Assembly: GCA_964577295.1 (NCBI GenBank)
Contig: CAZNYN010000005.1
Span: 27,598 to 91,597 of the forward strand
Reading direction: 5' to 3'
DNA from: CAZNYN01 sp964577295
GTDB taxonomy: Bacteria; Synergistota; Synergistia; Synergistales; Synergistaceae
DNA length: 64,000 bases
Both the position numbers and the translations under genes were made by a program. This document shows, in pieces, positions 39,656-49,762 of the stretch. The notes below the pieces were generated by a model that worked only from the letters and a program-made list of their open reading frames with translations, made no database searches and was not told the DNA's origin. Each line of letters starts with the position of its first letter. The first letter of the stretch is position 1.

Positions 39656-40390
39656 CTAATCTTTTTCGTGAACAGTGCGCTCCTCATCGAGAAGCCACTG
39701 CGCGCCGTCAAAGCGGACAAGTCCGCTGGCTATGTACATAAGTCCCACAAGGAGAAACGCTTTTTCCCTGAGCAGTACAAAGCAGAGGAATATAAAACCC
39801 GTGAGGGCATAGAGTCTGACTTTGTTCACGTTATGTTTTTTCAGTTTTTTTGCATTGCAGTAAGGTACGGAGCTGACCATCAGGCCGCCTACAAATACCA
39901 TGGCGGACATGGCAATCAGCGGCGTCAAAGGAGCTCTTGCTATGACAAATGATGCGAGCAGAAGTCCGCCCGCGGGGATCGGAAGTCCCTGGAATGGACC
40001 GGCGGGGACATGCGAAACATTGAAGCGCGCAAGCCTGAGCACTCCGCAGAGAGCAAAGAATGACGCCGCAAGCGCTCCGAATGTTCCTCCCTCAATGCCT
40101 ATGTATGTCACATACATTAGAAACGCGGGAGCAACTCCAAAGCTTATTGCGTCGGCAAGGCTGTCAAGCTCTTCACCGAATGTACTGCTTCCTCCGAGGC
40201 TTCTTGCCACTCTGCCGTCCATTACGTCAAAAAATACAGCAAAACATATAAGTACGGTTGCCGGTATGAGCTTGTCGTGGTATGTCATGATGAGTGATGT
40301 CACTCCGCAGAACACACTGCCGCTGGTTATCATATTTGGTATTATCATTCTTATAGGTATATTGCGAACACGTCTGTCTCTTTTTCTCAT
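39656..40390 (-). CDS. pssA: CDP-diacylglycerol-serine O-phosphatidyltransferase
   Basis: 244 residues with about seven membrane segments. The CDP-alcohol transferase motif is visible as DVMDGRVARSLGGSSTFGEELDSLAD (D-G-x2-A-R-x8-G-x3-D-x3-D; split here). It makes phosphatidylserine, which Psd, encoded just upstream with a 4-nt overlap, turns into phosphatidylethanolamine. Confidence 0.94.
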   Translation of the reverse strand: MRKRDRRVRNIPIRMIIPNMITSGSVFCGVTSLIMTYHDKLIPATVLICFAVFFDVMDGRVARSLGGSSTFGEELDSLADAISFGVAPAFLMYVTYIGIEGGTFGALAASFFALCGVLRLARFNVSHVPAGPFQGLPIPAGGLLLASFVIARAPLTPLIAMSAMVFVGGLMVSSVPYCNAKKLKKHNVNKVRLYALTGFIFLCFVLLREKAFLLVGLMYIASGLVRFDGAQWLLDEERTVHEKD

Positions 40391-41004
40391 TTTTTTAACA
40401 CTCCAATCACAGTCTCCCCGGCTGTTACCTTGTCCCCTATCTTCACAGAGGGAACTATTGACGGGGGCAAGTAGATATCCACCTTCGAACCGAGTTTTAT
40501 CATACCATATCGCTGTCCCCTGTCCAGAGCATCGCCGATATGAACTTTACAAACTATTCTTCTGGCAAGTATTCCTGCAATCTGAGTCAGAACAAAGCGT
40601 CCGTATTCGCACTCCGCCCCCACGTAGAACCGTTCGTTTATCTCCGATGCCTTGGGAGCTATTGCAAACCACTTTTTGCCGGGGACATATTTTGTATAAG
40701 CTACTTTGCCCGCCGTCGGGAAACGATTTACATGAACATCAAAAGCGTTCATGAATATGCCTATTTTGACGGCATTTCCGGTAAATTCGTGATATGACTC
40801 TTCTATCTCGACAACTTTGCCGTCCGCTGGAGATATGAAGCCTTCTTTTGACGCGGGAGTTCTTTCCGGGTCACGGAAGAACCAGAGCACGATTCCCATA
40901 GGTATAAGGAGGATAACGGAGATGCAGGGAGATATGAACCAGCCTCCCGCTATCATGCATAAAAGACCGCCTATTGTGGGGAATCCTTCGCGTGCAAGCT
41001 TCAT
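40387..41004 (-). CDS. psd: Phosphatidylserine decarboxylase, short form
   Basis: 205 residues with N-terminal membrane helices (about 10-45). The self-cleavage site is the LGS of MIKLGSKVDIYLP, whose Ser becomes the pyruvoyl group; FMNAFDVHVNRFP carries the conserved His. The short length suits the PSD-A subgroup. It starts 6 nt after gyrA. Confidence 0.94.
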   Translation of the reverse strand: MKLAREGFPTIGGLLCMIAGGWFISPCISVILLIPMGIVLWFFRDPERTPASKEGFISPADGKVVEIEESYHEFTGNAVKIGIFMNAFDVHVNRFPTAGKVAYTKYVPGKKWFAIAPKASEINERFYVGAECEYGRFVLTQIAGILARRIVCKVHIGDALDRGQRYGMIKLGSKVDIYLPPSIVPSVKIGDKVTAGETVIGVLKK

Positions 41005-41010
41005 ATTGTC

Positions 41011-43461
41011 TTACTCTCCTTCATCACTGCGTACTATGCTGACATCGGCGACTGTATCGCCCTCGTCAAGCCTTACCACCGTATAACCGGTCGCTGTGCG
41101 GCTCAAACTCGAAACTTCGCTGGTGTGTATTCTTACCATTCTGCCTTTGCTGCTGATTACCACTATTTCTTCGTCATCAGCCACGCCCCATGCACCTACC
41201 AGAAGTCCCGTCTTTTCGGAGAGCTTCATTGCTCTTACTCCGTAGCCGGCACGGTGACGCTGGGTAAATTCATCATAAGGAGTTCTCTTGCCTATGCCGC
41301 GTTCGCTTATCACGAGCACTTCTTTGCCCTTTGTAACTATGTCACAGCCTACTACCGTATCTCCGTCGTCAAGGCGTATTCCGCGCACTCCCTGCGCCTG
41401 CCTTCCGAGAGGTCTGAACTCTTCTTCCTCTACTCTGAGAGTCTGTCCCTGAGCTGTGGTTAGGAGTATCTCGTCTTTGCCTCCTGTGACTCTGACACGC
41501 GAGATTATATCATCATCGGCAAGGCCGAGCACTCTGCGTCCCGCCCTCGTAAGTCCTTCAAGCTCTTCGACGGGAAGGCGCTTTGCCGTGCCGTTTTTCG
41601 TTATGAAGAATACAAACTTGGCATCGTCAAGCTGGCTGTCCTTTATCGCAACGACTCTTTCGTCTTTTTCGAGAGTGATTATCGTGCTGATAAGTTTGCC
41701 TTTGCCTGTCTTAGGTTCGGGCAGTGTGAATCCCTTTACTCCAAATACACGGCCTCTTGTTGTAAAGAGGTAAAGAGTTCTGTGTGTGTTGGTGACGGCA
41801 AGCAGCGCTATTTCGTCTTCTGCCTTTGTCGTCACTCCTTTAACTCCCTTGCCTCCGCGCGACTGTACGCGATAGTCCTGAAGCGGCATACGGCGTATAT
41901 ATCCGTCACGGCTCAGCGCCACTACTATTTCTTCTTCCGGAATTAAGTCCTCATCCGCAACCTCATCGACGGAGTTTTCTATGTCGGTACGGCGCTTGTC
42001 GGAGTAGAGTCTGCGTATCTCCGTAAGTTCTCCTTTGACAACGGAATCAAGAATGGCGGAGCTTCCGAGTATGCTCTTGTAGCGCTCGATATCCATAAGA
42101 AGCTGACGAAGTTCGGCATCCAGTTTTTCACGCTCAAGTCCCGTCAGGCGCTGCAGTCTCATGTCGAGTATCGCCTGAGCCTGTATCTCAGTGAAGCCCA
42201 AAGCATCTACGAGGTTTGTTCTTGCTTCTGCCGCGGTGCTCGATGCCCTTATTATTTTTATGACTTCGTTTATAACATCAAGGGCGCGGAGCAGTCCTTC
42301 GACTATATGAGCACGCTCCTCGGCTTTGCGCAGACGGTATTCCGTGCGCCTGCGAATAACATCTCTGCGGTGATTTAAGAACACCATCACCATCTCTTTG
42401 AGTGAGAGCTCTTTGGTAGCGCCATCTACTATGGCAAGGTTTATAACTCCGAATGTGCTCTGGAGCTGTGTTCTGTTGTAAAGCTGTCTAAGCACAAGGT
42501 TAGGGTCGGCATCGCGCTGAAGGTCTATTACTATTCTCATGCCGTCTCTGTCGGATTCATCGCGAAGGTCGGAGACACCGTCTATTATCCCTGTCTGAAC
42601 GCCCTTTGCTATCGTCTCTATGAAGTTGGTCTTGTTGACCATGTATGGAATTTCGGAGATTACAAGGCAACGTTTGCCCTTGCGTCCGTCTTCTATGTCG
42701 ACTCTGCCTCTGACGATAATTTTGCCTCTGCCTGTTCTGTATGCGTCGATTATGCCTTCACGGCCTAAAATTATGCCTCCCGTGGGGAAGTCGGGGCCCG
42801 GCATCAGTGTCATAAGTTCGCCAAGCTCGGCATCGGGATTGTCAAGCAGAGCACAGCAGACATCAACCGCTTCGCCGAGATTGTGGGGAGGCATGTTGGT
42901 CGCCATACCTACCGCAATGCCCGTGCTTCCGTTGACGAGAAGGTTTGGAATTCTGGACGGAAGAGAGAGAGGCTCTACGAGAGATTCATCGTAGTTCGGC
43001 CCCCAGTCGACCGTTTCTTCGTTTATGTCGGCAAGCATCTCTTCGCCTACGGCATCGAGCCTCGCCTCTGTGTAACGCATTGCGGCGGGAGAGTCTCCGT
43101 CTATGGATCCGAAGTTTCCCTGCCCGTCTACAAGCGGATATCTCATGCTGAAGTCCTGGGACATGCGCGCCATTGTGTCATATATTGCGGAGTCTCCGTG
43201 CGGGTGGTACTTACCCATAGCGTCTCCGACTATGCGAGCCGATTTTTTGAACGCCTGATTGTGGCGCACACCCATTTCAAGCATCGCATAAAGTATTCTG
43301 CGCTGTACCGGCTTGAGTCCGTCCCTTGCGTCGGGAAGGGCTCTTCCTACAATAACGCTCATAGCGTAATTGAGATAGCTCTGTTTTATCTCGTCCTCGA
43401 GAGGAAGAGAGCGCACCTTATTAATTTCAAACAGGTTGGCCTGTTTACTGTTGTGATCCAT
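41011..43461 (-). CDS. gyrA: DNA gyrase subunit A
   Basis: 816 residues from ATG 43461, with GGAGG upstream; an earlier in-frame start is less well supported. Winged-helix and tower domains with AAMRYTEARL (catalytic Tyr130), and a C-terminal beta-pinwheel with the GyrA box QSRGGKG, which separates it from ParC. The quinolone-determining region is HPHGDSAIYD, with Ser91 and Asp95 in the wild-type susceptible form. It is first in a gyrA-psd-pssA operon. Confidence 0.96.
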   Translation of the reverse strand: MDHNSKQANLFEINKVRSLPLEDEIKQSYLNYAMSVIVGRALPDARDGLKPVQRRILYAMLEMGVRHNQAFKKSARIVGDAMGKYHPHGDSAIYDTMARMSQDFSMRYPLVDGQGNFGSIDGDSPAAMRYTEARLDAVGEEMLADINEETVDWGPNYDESLVEPLSLPSRIPNLLVNGSTGIAVGMATNMPPHNLGEAVDVCCALLDNPDAELGELMTLMPGPDFPTGGIILGREGIIDAYRTGRGKIIVRGRVDIEDGRKGKRCLVISEIPYMVNKTNFIETIAKGVQTGIIDGVSDLRDESDRDGMRIVIDLQRDADPNLVLRQLYNRTQLQSTFGVINLAIVDGATKELSLKEMVMVFLNHRRDVIRRRTEYRLRKAEERAHIVEGLLRALDVINEVIKIIRASSTAAEARTNLVDALGFTEIQAQAILDMRLQRLTGLEREKLDAELRQLLMDIERYKSILGSSAILDSVVKGELTEIRRLYSDKRRTDIENSVDEVADEDLIPEEEIVVALSRDGYIRRMPLQDYRVQSRGGKGVKGVTTKAEDEIALLAVTNTHRTLYLFTTRGRVFGVKGFTLPEPKTGKGKLISTIITLEKDERVVAIKDSQLDDAKFVFFITKNGTAKRLPVEELEGLTRAGRRVLGLADDDIISRVRVTGGKDEILLTTAQGQTLRVEEEEFRPLGRQAQGVRGIRLDDGDTVVGCDIVTKGKEVLVISERGIGKRTPYDEFTQRHRAGYGVRAMKLSEKTGLLVGAWGVADDEEIVVISSKGRMVRIHTSEVSSLSRTATGYTVVRLDEGDTVADVSIVRSDEGE

Positions 43462-43559
43462 AATAAAAACCTCCAACTGCATTAACCTAAATAATTAGGG
43501 ATACGTGTTCGCCGCTTTCGTCACAGCCTTTTATATTGTACCACGTATGAAGAGAGGAA

Positions 43560-44093
43560 TCACCATTTGTTTATGTGAAGAGAGAGAGGATCTATGCCGC
43601 TGTGCGGATCTTTGCTCTCGGCGGGATACCCGGCGGCGGCTATTCCGAGCACTGCTATGGAGTCGGGAATGGCAAACAGCTCTTTTATTTTTTCCTCGAT
43701 TGGGTCGGCGCCGTGTCTTACGCCAAGCCATACGGAACCAAGCCCCAGAGCCTCGCATGAAAGAAGTATATTCTGCATGGCGGCGGAGCAATCCTCTTCC
43801 CACCAGAGCAGATTCTTCTCCCCGCGCTTGGTCTCTCCGCACACTACTATCGCAAAGGCGGCGCTGTCAAGCATTTTTGAATAGGGATGAATGTTTGAGA
43901 TTTTTCTGAGCGTATCTCTGTCGTCTGTCAATATAAAGTGCCACGGTCTGTGGTTTGAGGCGCTCGGAGCGGCACATGCGCAGCTTAGGATAAGTTTTAT
44001 ATCATCACGGGAGACAGGAGCATCTGCGTCAAAATTACGTATGCTCCTGCGCCCCAAAATAACATCTATGGCATTTCTGCCTAAATCAGGCAT
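43560..44093 (-). CDS. Nitroreductase family flavoprotein
   Basis: 177 residues. The FMN-binding start RRSIRNFDADAPVSRDDI and the middle segment AAPSASNHRPWHF are typical, as is GLGSVWLGV with a closing GYPAE. These enzymes reduce nitro compounds, quinones or flavins with NAD(P)H. It lies 1 nt after an Lrp/AsnC regulator, which may control it. The natural substrate is unknown. Confidence 0.92.
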   Translation of the reverse strand: MPDLGRNAIDVILGRRSIRNFDADAPVSRDDIKLILSCACAAPSASNHRPWHFILTDDRDTLRKISNIHPYSKMLDSAAFAIVVCGETKRGEKNLLWWEEDCSAAMQNILLSCEALGLGSVWLGVRHGADPIEEKIKELFAIPDSIAVLGIAAAGYPAESKDPHSGIDPLSLHINKW

Positions 44094-44094
44094 T

Positions 44095-44574
44095 TTAGAA
44101 CGGGCTTTCTCCGTTCATAAGCTTTATCGGGTCTATGGGACGTCCCACGACAGGCGATGAAAGGACGATGGCGGTTGTTGTCATGCCGCAGGAACCCATC
44201 TGGCTTATTACATCCTCAAGGTGCCCGACGGAAGATACAACAACTTTGAGTATAACTCCGTCGCTTCCTGTCAGGTGGTGGCATTCTAGAACTTCAGGGA
44301 TAGCTTTAGCAAGTTCATCAGCCTGAGCCAGATGTGCAACCGGTATTGAAAGTCTGATAAAGGCCATTATAGGATATCCGACTCTGGACTGATTTACTAT
44401 TGCTCTGTATCCCAATATTATTCCGGCTTCTTCCATACGGCGAACTCTTTCTGCCACTGCGGGAGATGAAAGTCCGACACGTCTTCCCAGTTCATTGAAC
44501 GAAATTCTTCCGTCCTCCTGAAGGATCCTAAGTATCTGTCTGCCTATGTCGTCAAGCAATTTACTGCTGAGCAT
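44095..44574 (-). CDS. Lrp/AsnC family transcriptional regulator
   Basis: 159 residues: an N-terminal helix-turn-helix (GRQILRILQEDGRISFNELGRRVGLSSPAVAERVRRMEEAG, split) and a C-terminal RAM ligand-binding domain (VLECHHLTGSDGVILKVVV). Such proteins sense amino acids. It is co-transcribed with the nitroreductase gene. Confidence 0.93.
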   Translation of the reverse strand: MLSSKLLDDIGRQILRILQEDGRISFNELGRRVGLSSPAVAERVRRMEEAGIILGYRAIVNQSRVGYPIMAFIRLSIPVAHLAQADELAKAIPEVLECHHLTGSDGVILKVVVSSVGHLEDVISQMGSCGMTTTAIVLSSPVVGRPIDPIKLMNGESPF

Positions 44575-44726
44575 GTTAATTCCCCCAATCTTCTATATAA
44601 AAACTGTTCCGAATTTTAACTATGATATATTAAAGCATTTTAGCCAAAATTGGAAGAGCGAAGGTATTTTATTTACGATTCATCTTTAAAACAACTTTGC
44701 CCCAATTATATATTCGACCCCAAAAG

Positions 44727-47700
44727 CTACTTTTTTGAAAGACTGCTTGCCACTGCCCATGCAGCTTGTATGGAGTGGAGACACGGCGTTCCCGCAGCCG
44801 TGGCGCTCTTTCTTAAGACAGAGCCGCTTGTTATGTGACGTTCGTTGCCTCCGGGGATATTTAATACCATATCCCACTCTCCCGACCTCAGTCTGTCTAC
44901 TATATCATCAAGCGGTACGGATTGGACATCTATACCCCACCTCTTTAGGTACGAAGCGGTACCCTCCGTAGCGTCTATAGACCATCCCAGAGCCGCAAAC
45001 TGGGAAGCCGCAGTCATGACTTCCGCTTTGTGCGAATCGGCTACGCTGATCAATATGCGCCCCTCCTTGGGCGGATTCCAGCCCGCTCCGCGCAGAGCAT
45101 CGGTAATGGCATCGGATAGGTTGTTTCCAAGCCCCAGGCTCTCTCCCGTGGACATCATTCTGGGCCCCAGCTTTGAGTCTATTCCGGGCAGCTTGTCATT
45201 TGAAAATACGGGGACTTTGACTCCCCAAACTCCGTTGTTGGCACATATACCGAGCCCATAGCCCATATCGGAGAGCTTCTCTCCGAGAGCAAGGCCCACT
45301 GCTATATCAACCATAGGGATTCCGGATATTTTGCTGGCAATCGGCACAGTACGGCTCGCCCTGGGGTTCGCCTCTATTATCCAGAAGACTCCGTCTTTCA
45401 GAACAAACTGAATGTTTAAAAGCCCGTGTATATCCAGCTCTTTTGATATTTTCCCTACGGCAGTCAAGATTTCTCCGTGCTGCTCTTCCGTCAAAGAAAA
45501 GCTGGGGAATACTGCCATTGAGTCTCCCGAGTGTATTCCGGACGGGTCTATATGTTCGAATATTCCCGGTATCATGACATCCTCGCCATCACAGAGAGCG
45601 TCGCACTCAAATTCCCTGCCATACAAAAATCTATCTACCATGACTTTCTGTCCCGGGACAGCTTCAAAAGCTTCGCTCAGCACATTCATAAGCTCTGTTT
45701 CATTATAAACAACCTTCATGGCGACACCGCCTATGACAAAACTCGGGCGTACCATAAGGGGATATCCCATTTTTCTCGCCATAGCCTTTGCTTCATCCGT
45801 CGACGCCACATCCGCGCCTTCCGGTTCGGCTATTCCGAGTTTGGCAAGGAGGCGCGAAAATCTTCCCCTGTCCTCCGCCGCGTCCACGACATCAGCGCTC
45901 GGGCCGAAAAGCTTTACTCCAACCTCCGCCAAGTCAAGCCCCAGTCTTAACGATGTCTGACCGCCGAAACAGGAAAATACCCCCTGCGCATGTTCCCTTT
46001 TTAGTATGGGCATTGTATCGTCAAGAGTAAGAGGCTCCAAGTAGAGAGCGTCCGATATATCGTGGTCTGTGCTCACCGTCTCGGGGTTGACGTTTATCAT
46101 TATCGCCCTCATGCCCCTTCTGCGTATGGCTTCTACGGCCTTCACGCAGCAGTAGTCAAATTCGACTCCCTGAGCTATCCTGATGGCACCTGAGCCGAGA
46201 ACCGCTATTCCGCCTTTTGCCTCGCTCCATGGGTCACTGCCGACACCGTATGTACCGTAATAGTACCCTGAGCCCGACGGCGCTTCTCCTGCGCATCCGT
46301 CGACTTCACGGTAGCCTGTCGTACAGCCCTCTTCTTCAAGGATTTTAAGCGTCTCATCCAAAGTAATGCCCGCCGACTCAGCTATCCTGGATACGGCGAA
46401 ACCGTGCATGCGTCCGGAAACGATATTCTCCCTAACCGCTCCGTCCTCTTCGAGATACTTCTCCGCTATCTGTATCTCGTTAAGCTGCTCTATAAAATAC
46501 CTGCGTATGTGAGTACGGGCGGCGATTTCATCCACAGTCGCGGAGCTTCTTCTCAAAAGTTCCGTAATTGCCTCAAGGCGCAGGTGTGTCGGAGTCATAA
46601 CCTGTTCCCAGAGTTTATGAGTTGTCCAAGGACGCATTCTCTTATCGGGAATCATCCTGCCTCTTTCAAGAGAACGGCAGGCTTTGACAAGCCCCTGAGC
46701 AAATGTGGATGCAAGAGCAAGAACTTCTCCCGTCGCCTTCATGCGGGGCCCGAGCGACGCATCCGCCTGAGGGAAGCTGTCAAACGGCCATGAAGGAACC
46801 TTCACCGCAACATAGTCAAGAGCAGGCTCGGACAGAGCGCTTCCAGCACCTGTGACCGGGTTCGCCATCTCCGTAAGATTCATGCCCAGTGCTATCTTTG
46901 CCGCCATACGGGCTATAGGGTATCCTGTAGCTTTGCTGGCAAGAGCGCTTGAACGGCTCGCGCGCGGATTGACCTCGATAACATTGTATTCTGAACCGTC
47001 GGGTGCAAGGGCGAATTGAACATTGCACGCACCCCTTATATCAAGAACATCTACAATTTTAAGAGCGGCTGTACGCAGCATCTGCCACTCTCTGTCAGTA
47101 AGAGTAAGAACGGGAGAGACAACTATGGAGTCTCCGGTATGAACTCCCATAGGGTCAATATTTTCCATGCTGCACACGGCAAGGGAATTTCCCGCTCCGT
47201 CCCTGACGACCTCTACTTCGACTTCATGCCAGCCTTCAAGGTAACGCTCTATAAGCGCGCGGCCTACGGGAGAGGCGGCAAGAGCGTCTTCAACCTGAAC
47301 GACAAAATCCTCTACACGGCGCACGACAGAGTTGCCCGATCCTCCGAGAGTAAAATCCGGGCGCAGTATGAGAGGCAGCTTATTATGGAGAAGAAACTCC
47401 TGCGCCTCCGCAACGGAAGATATTCCCATACTCGCAATAATCGGCTGGTGAGAATCAATCATCGCCTTGCGGAAAGGCTCGCGTCCCTCCGCCCTCTCTA
47501 TCGCGTCGGGCTGAGTTCCCAAAACCCTGCACCCATACTTATCCCATATACCTAGTTTGGCACACTCCATACATAAATTCAGCCCTGTCTGCCCTCCGAG
47601 CGTCGCAACAACTCCGTCCGGGCGGTGAGCCGCTAAAATCTCTTCAACGACATCTATGGCAAGAGGCCTGATGCAGACCACATCCGCTACGGATGAATCT

Positions 47701-47864
47701 GTCTGTATCGTGGCGGGGTTGCTGTTTAAAAGTATAACTTTGCAGCCTTCCTCTTTGAGAGCGCGGCACGCCTGAGTTCCCGCATAGTCAAATTCAGCCG
47801 CCTGCCCTATCTTTATAGGCCCCGAACCAAGCACAAGAACTGTCTTTATATTAATATTCTTCAT
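44727..47864 (-). CDS. carB: Carbamoyl-phosphate synthase large subunit
   Basis: 1045 residues with two ATP-grasp halves: the first begins VLVLGSGPIKIGQAAEFDYAG and the second, about residue 555, IAVLGSGAIRIAQGVEFDYC. Both carry ENPRAS-type motifs (VNPRASRSSALASK and EANPRASRTVPIASK). A C-terminal MGS-like regulatory domain ends the protein. It forms carbamoyl phosphate for pyrimidines and arginine, using ammonia from CarA. It is slightly shorter than the usual 1070. It starts 3 nt after carA. Confidence 0.96.
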   Translation of the reverse strand: MKNINIKTVLVLGSGPIKIGQAAEFDYAGTQACRALKEEGCKVILLNSNPATIQTDSSVADVVCIRPLAIDVVEEILAAHRPDGVVATLGGQTGLNLCMECAKLGIWDKYGCRVLGTQPDAIERAEGREPFRKAMIDSHQPIIASMGISSVAEAQEFLLHNKLPLILRPDFTLGGSGNSVVRRVEDFVVQVEDALAASPVGRALIERYLEGWHEVEVEVVRDGAGNSLAVCSMENIDPMGVHTGDSIVVSPVLTLTDREWQMLRTAALKIVDVLDIRGACNVQFALAPDGSEYNVIEVNPRASRSSALASKATGYPIARMAAKIALGMNLTEMANPVTGAGSALSEPALDYVAVKVPSWPFDSFPQADASLGPRMKATGEVLALASTFAQGLVKACRSLERGRMIPDKRMRPWTTHKLWEQVMTPTHLRLEAITELLRRSSATVDEIAARTHIRRYFIEQLNEIQIAEKYLEEDGAVRENIVSGRMHGFAVSRIAESAGITLDETLKILEEEGCTTGYREVDGCAGEAPSGSGYYYGTYGVGSDPWSEAKGGIAVLGSGAIRIAQGVEFDYCCVKAVEAIRRRGMRAIMINVNPETVSTDHDISDALYLEPLTLDDTMPILKREHAQGVFSCFGGQTSLRLGLDLAEVGVKLFGPSADVVDAAEDRGRFSRLLAKLGIAEPEGADVASTDEAKAMARKMGYPLMVRPSFVIGGVAMKVVYNETELMNVLSEAFEAVPGQKVMVDRFLYGREFECDALCDGEDVMIPGIFEHIDPSGIHSGDSMAVFPSFSLTEEQHGEILTAVGKISKELDIHGLLNIQFVLKDGVFWIIEANPRASRTVPIASKISGIPMVDIAVGLALGEKLSDMGYGLGICANNGVWGVKVPVFSNDKLPGIDSKLGPRMMSTGESLGLGNNLSDAITDALRGAGWNPPKEGRILISVADSHKAEVMTAASQFAALGWSIDATEGTASYLKRWGIDVQSVPLDDIVDRLRSGEWDMVLNIPGGNERHITSGSVLRKSATAAGTPCLHSIQAAWAVASSLSKK

Positions 47865-47867
47865 TCC

Positions 47868-48920
47868 CTATGCCTCCTTCGCGGCTTTCAGCTTTGCTGT
47901 AAATTCATCAAAAATGTAAGATGCGTCTTTCGGACCCGGCGACGCCTCGGGGTGAAACTGAACGCTTGCCGCATCATATTCTCTATGACGCAGCCCCTCT
48001 ACCGTCCCGTCTCCCAAATGGCGGAAAGATACTTCCAGCCCCGTTCCGCTCAAAGTGTGCTCGTCAACGGCGTACTGGTGATTCTGACTTGTAATTATGC
48101 CGCGTCCCGAGGCAATGTCCAAAACTGGCTGATTCGCGCCTCTGTGTCCGAACTCGAGCTTAACCGTGGAAGCACCGCATGAACGGGCCAAAAGCTGATT
48201 GCCGAGGCATACTCCCAAAATCGGGGCGTGTCCTAGCAGCTTCTTTATCTCACCAGCCTCGAAGTCCAAAACAGATGGATCTCCGGGGCCGTTGCTCAAA
48301 AGAATTCCGTCCGGAGAACAGGCAAGTATATCCTCAGCCTTTGTAAGATTCGGGAAACGTATAACTTTGCAGCCGCGCGAAGTAAAGCTGCGTATGATAT
48401 TCTCCTTAACTCCGTAGTCAATCAGAGCTACTGTGACATCTCCGCCTCCTATAACTTCGGTCTCCCTGCAGGAAACCTTTGTCACCATGTCACGCGGAAG
48501 CTCCGTTATTTTCGGAAGCACGGGCTCAAAATCGATGCGTCCCATGATAGAGCCTTTCTCTCTTACCTTCAAAATAAGCTGTCTTGTGTCGATTCCCTCT
48601 ATGAACGGCGTGTCATTTTCATCCATCCATGAACTCAGATGTCCGAAACGTCCATTTTCGGTTTCATCAAGTTTTGCCGCAACAGCGGCGGAGAGCCACA
48701 CTCGTCGTCCTTCAAGCATATCCTTGTCTACTCCGTAGATACCGATAGGCGGAAACGCAAAGACAACAATCTGTCCGCAGTAGGATGGGTCCGTAAGAGT
48801 CTGAGGATATCCGCAGGAGGCTGTGGTAAAGACAACTTCGCCTTCTATCGGAGCTCTGAGCGCCCCCGTTCCTTTCCAAACAGTGCCGTCTGCCAAGGTC
48901 AAAAATATGCGGCTCTTCAT
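47868..48920 (-). CDS. carA: Carbamoyl-phosphate synthase small subunit
   Basis: 350 residues. The glutamine amidotransferase domain has the nucleophile in GVCLGNQLLARSCGA and the His-Glu pair in VQFHPEASPGP. It channels ammonia to CarB. AAGGAG precedes the start. I see no clear arginine-repressor or PyrR site in the 265-nt upstream region. Confidence 0.96.
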   Translation of the reverse strand: MKSRIFLTLADGTVWKGTGALRAPIEGEVVFTTASCGYPQTLTDPSYCGQIVVFAFPPIGIYGVDKDMLEGRRVWLSAAVAAKLDETENGRFGHLSSWMDENDTPFIEGIDTRQLILKVREKGSIMGRIDFEPVLPKITELPRDMVTKVSCRETEVIGGGDVTVALIDYGVKENIIRSFTSRGCKVIRFPNLTKAEDILACSPDGILLSNGPGDPSVLDFEAGEIKKLLGHAPILGVCLGNQLLARSCGASTVKLEFGHRGANQPVLDIASGRGIITSQNHQYAVDEHTLSGTGLEVSFRHLGDGTVEGLRHREYDAASVQFHPEASPGPKDASYIFDEFTAKLKAAKEA

Positions 48921-49191
48921 TCTTTATATGTCTCCTTCTCTTCCCGAAAAACGGGAAATATTGTTTAAATTTACGCCCGATTCAACAGATAAATAAACCT
49001 AAATATAAGTTTTGTTTAGTTTTATATTTTACCTATCGTTCAAAGTTCTTGAGTATTATAGCGGTTATCTCTGAGAAGTCAAGTATTCAACTGAACGATT
49101 TTTATTGAATTACCAGTTGTTCAATCGGTTGCATAAAATATAAATGCTCTCTTCCGTTGTATAATTATCAGAAAAGAAAGGCGGAGAAAAA
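48921..49191. other. AT-rich divergent intergenic region between carA and a DNA glycosylase gene
   Basis: It holds promoters for both sides. A plus-strand TATAAT (49160-49165) precedes the glycosylase TTG start by 26 nt; the matching -35 box is poor. A weak inverted repeat AAATATAA / TTATATTT lies around 49003-49030. I find no RNA gene. Confidence 0.5.
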
Positions 49192-49671
49192 TTGGATTAC
49201 AGTTTCGCACCCATAGCAGATGAAAAATCTAAATTGTTAATATTGGGCTCATTGCCTGGCATCAAATCCCTGAATGAGAGCCAATACTATGCTCATCCTC
49301 AAAACCGCTTCTGGAAAATAATCCTTGCCGCACTCAACGAACCCTTTACCTCAGACTACGCAGCAAAGCGCATCATCCTTCTGGCTCACAATATTGCGCT
49401 ATGGGACGTAATTAAATGTGCGGAACGCAAGGGCAGCCTCGACACAAACATAAAAGGCGAAATACCGAATGACATACCGGGCTTTCTAAAAAAACATCCC
49501 GATATTAATTTCATGGCATTCAACGGAGCCTGCGCTTTTAATAAATACAAAAAACACTTAGGAGCTCCGCCAATCCCATATAAAAAACTCCTCTCAACAA
49601 GCCCCGCCTGTGCCGGCAGAGATGAAGAGAGGAGAAAAATGTGGAGCGATGTACTGAGCCTCGTGCGATAA
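49192..49671 (+). CDS. DNA-deoxyinosine (hypoxanthine) glycosylase, UDG family 6-like
   Basis: 159 residues from TTG 49192, with GGCGGAG upstream. The uracil-DNA-glycosylase fold is marked by LLILGSLPGIKSL near the start, AHPQNRFWKII, and LLSTSPA toward the end. Members of this family remove deaminated adenine from DNA. It stands alone. Confidence 0.9.
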   Translation: MDYSFAPIADEKSKLLILGSLPGIKSLNESQYYAHPQNRFWKIILAALNEPFTSDYAAKRIILLAHNIALWDVIKCAERKGSLDTNIKGEIPNDIPGFLKKHPDINFMAFNGACAFNKYKKHLGAPPIPYKKLLSTSPACAGRDEERRKMWSDVLSLVR

Positions 49672-49721
49672 ATTACAGAGCACATATCACGTAAGACCGG
49701 AAATAAATGACGGGCTTTATG

Positions 49722-49744
49722 CCGTGTGATACACGGGGTTTTAG
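49722..49744 (+). terminator. Weak terminator after the DNA glycosylase
   Basis: CCGTGT-GAT-ACACGG stem of 6 bp, then GGTTTTAG. It separates convergent genes, but the T-run is short. Confidence 0.4.
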
Positions 49745-49762
49745 AATTTTTCAGTGCGTGAT

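Noticed and set aside
43170..43200. Quinolone-resistance mutation in gyrA
   Set aside because: The region reads GDSAIYD with Ser91 and Asp95, the susceptible form.
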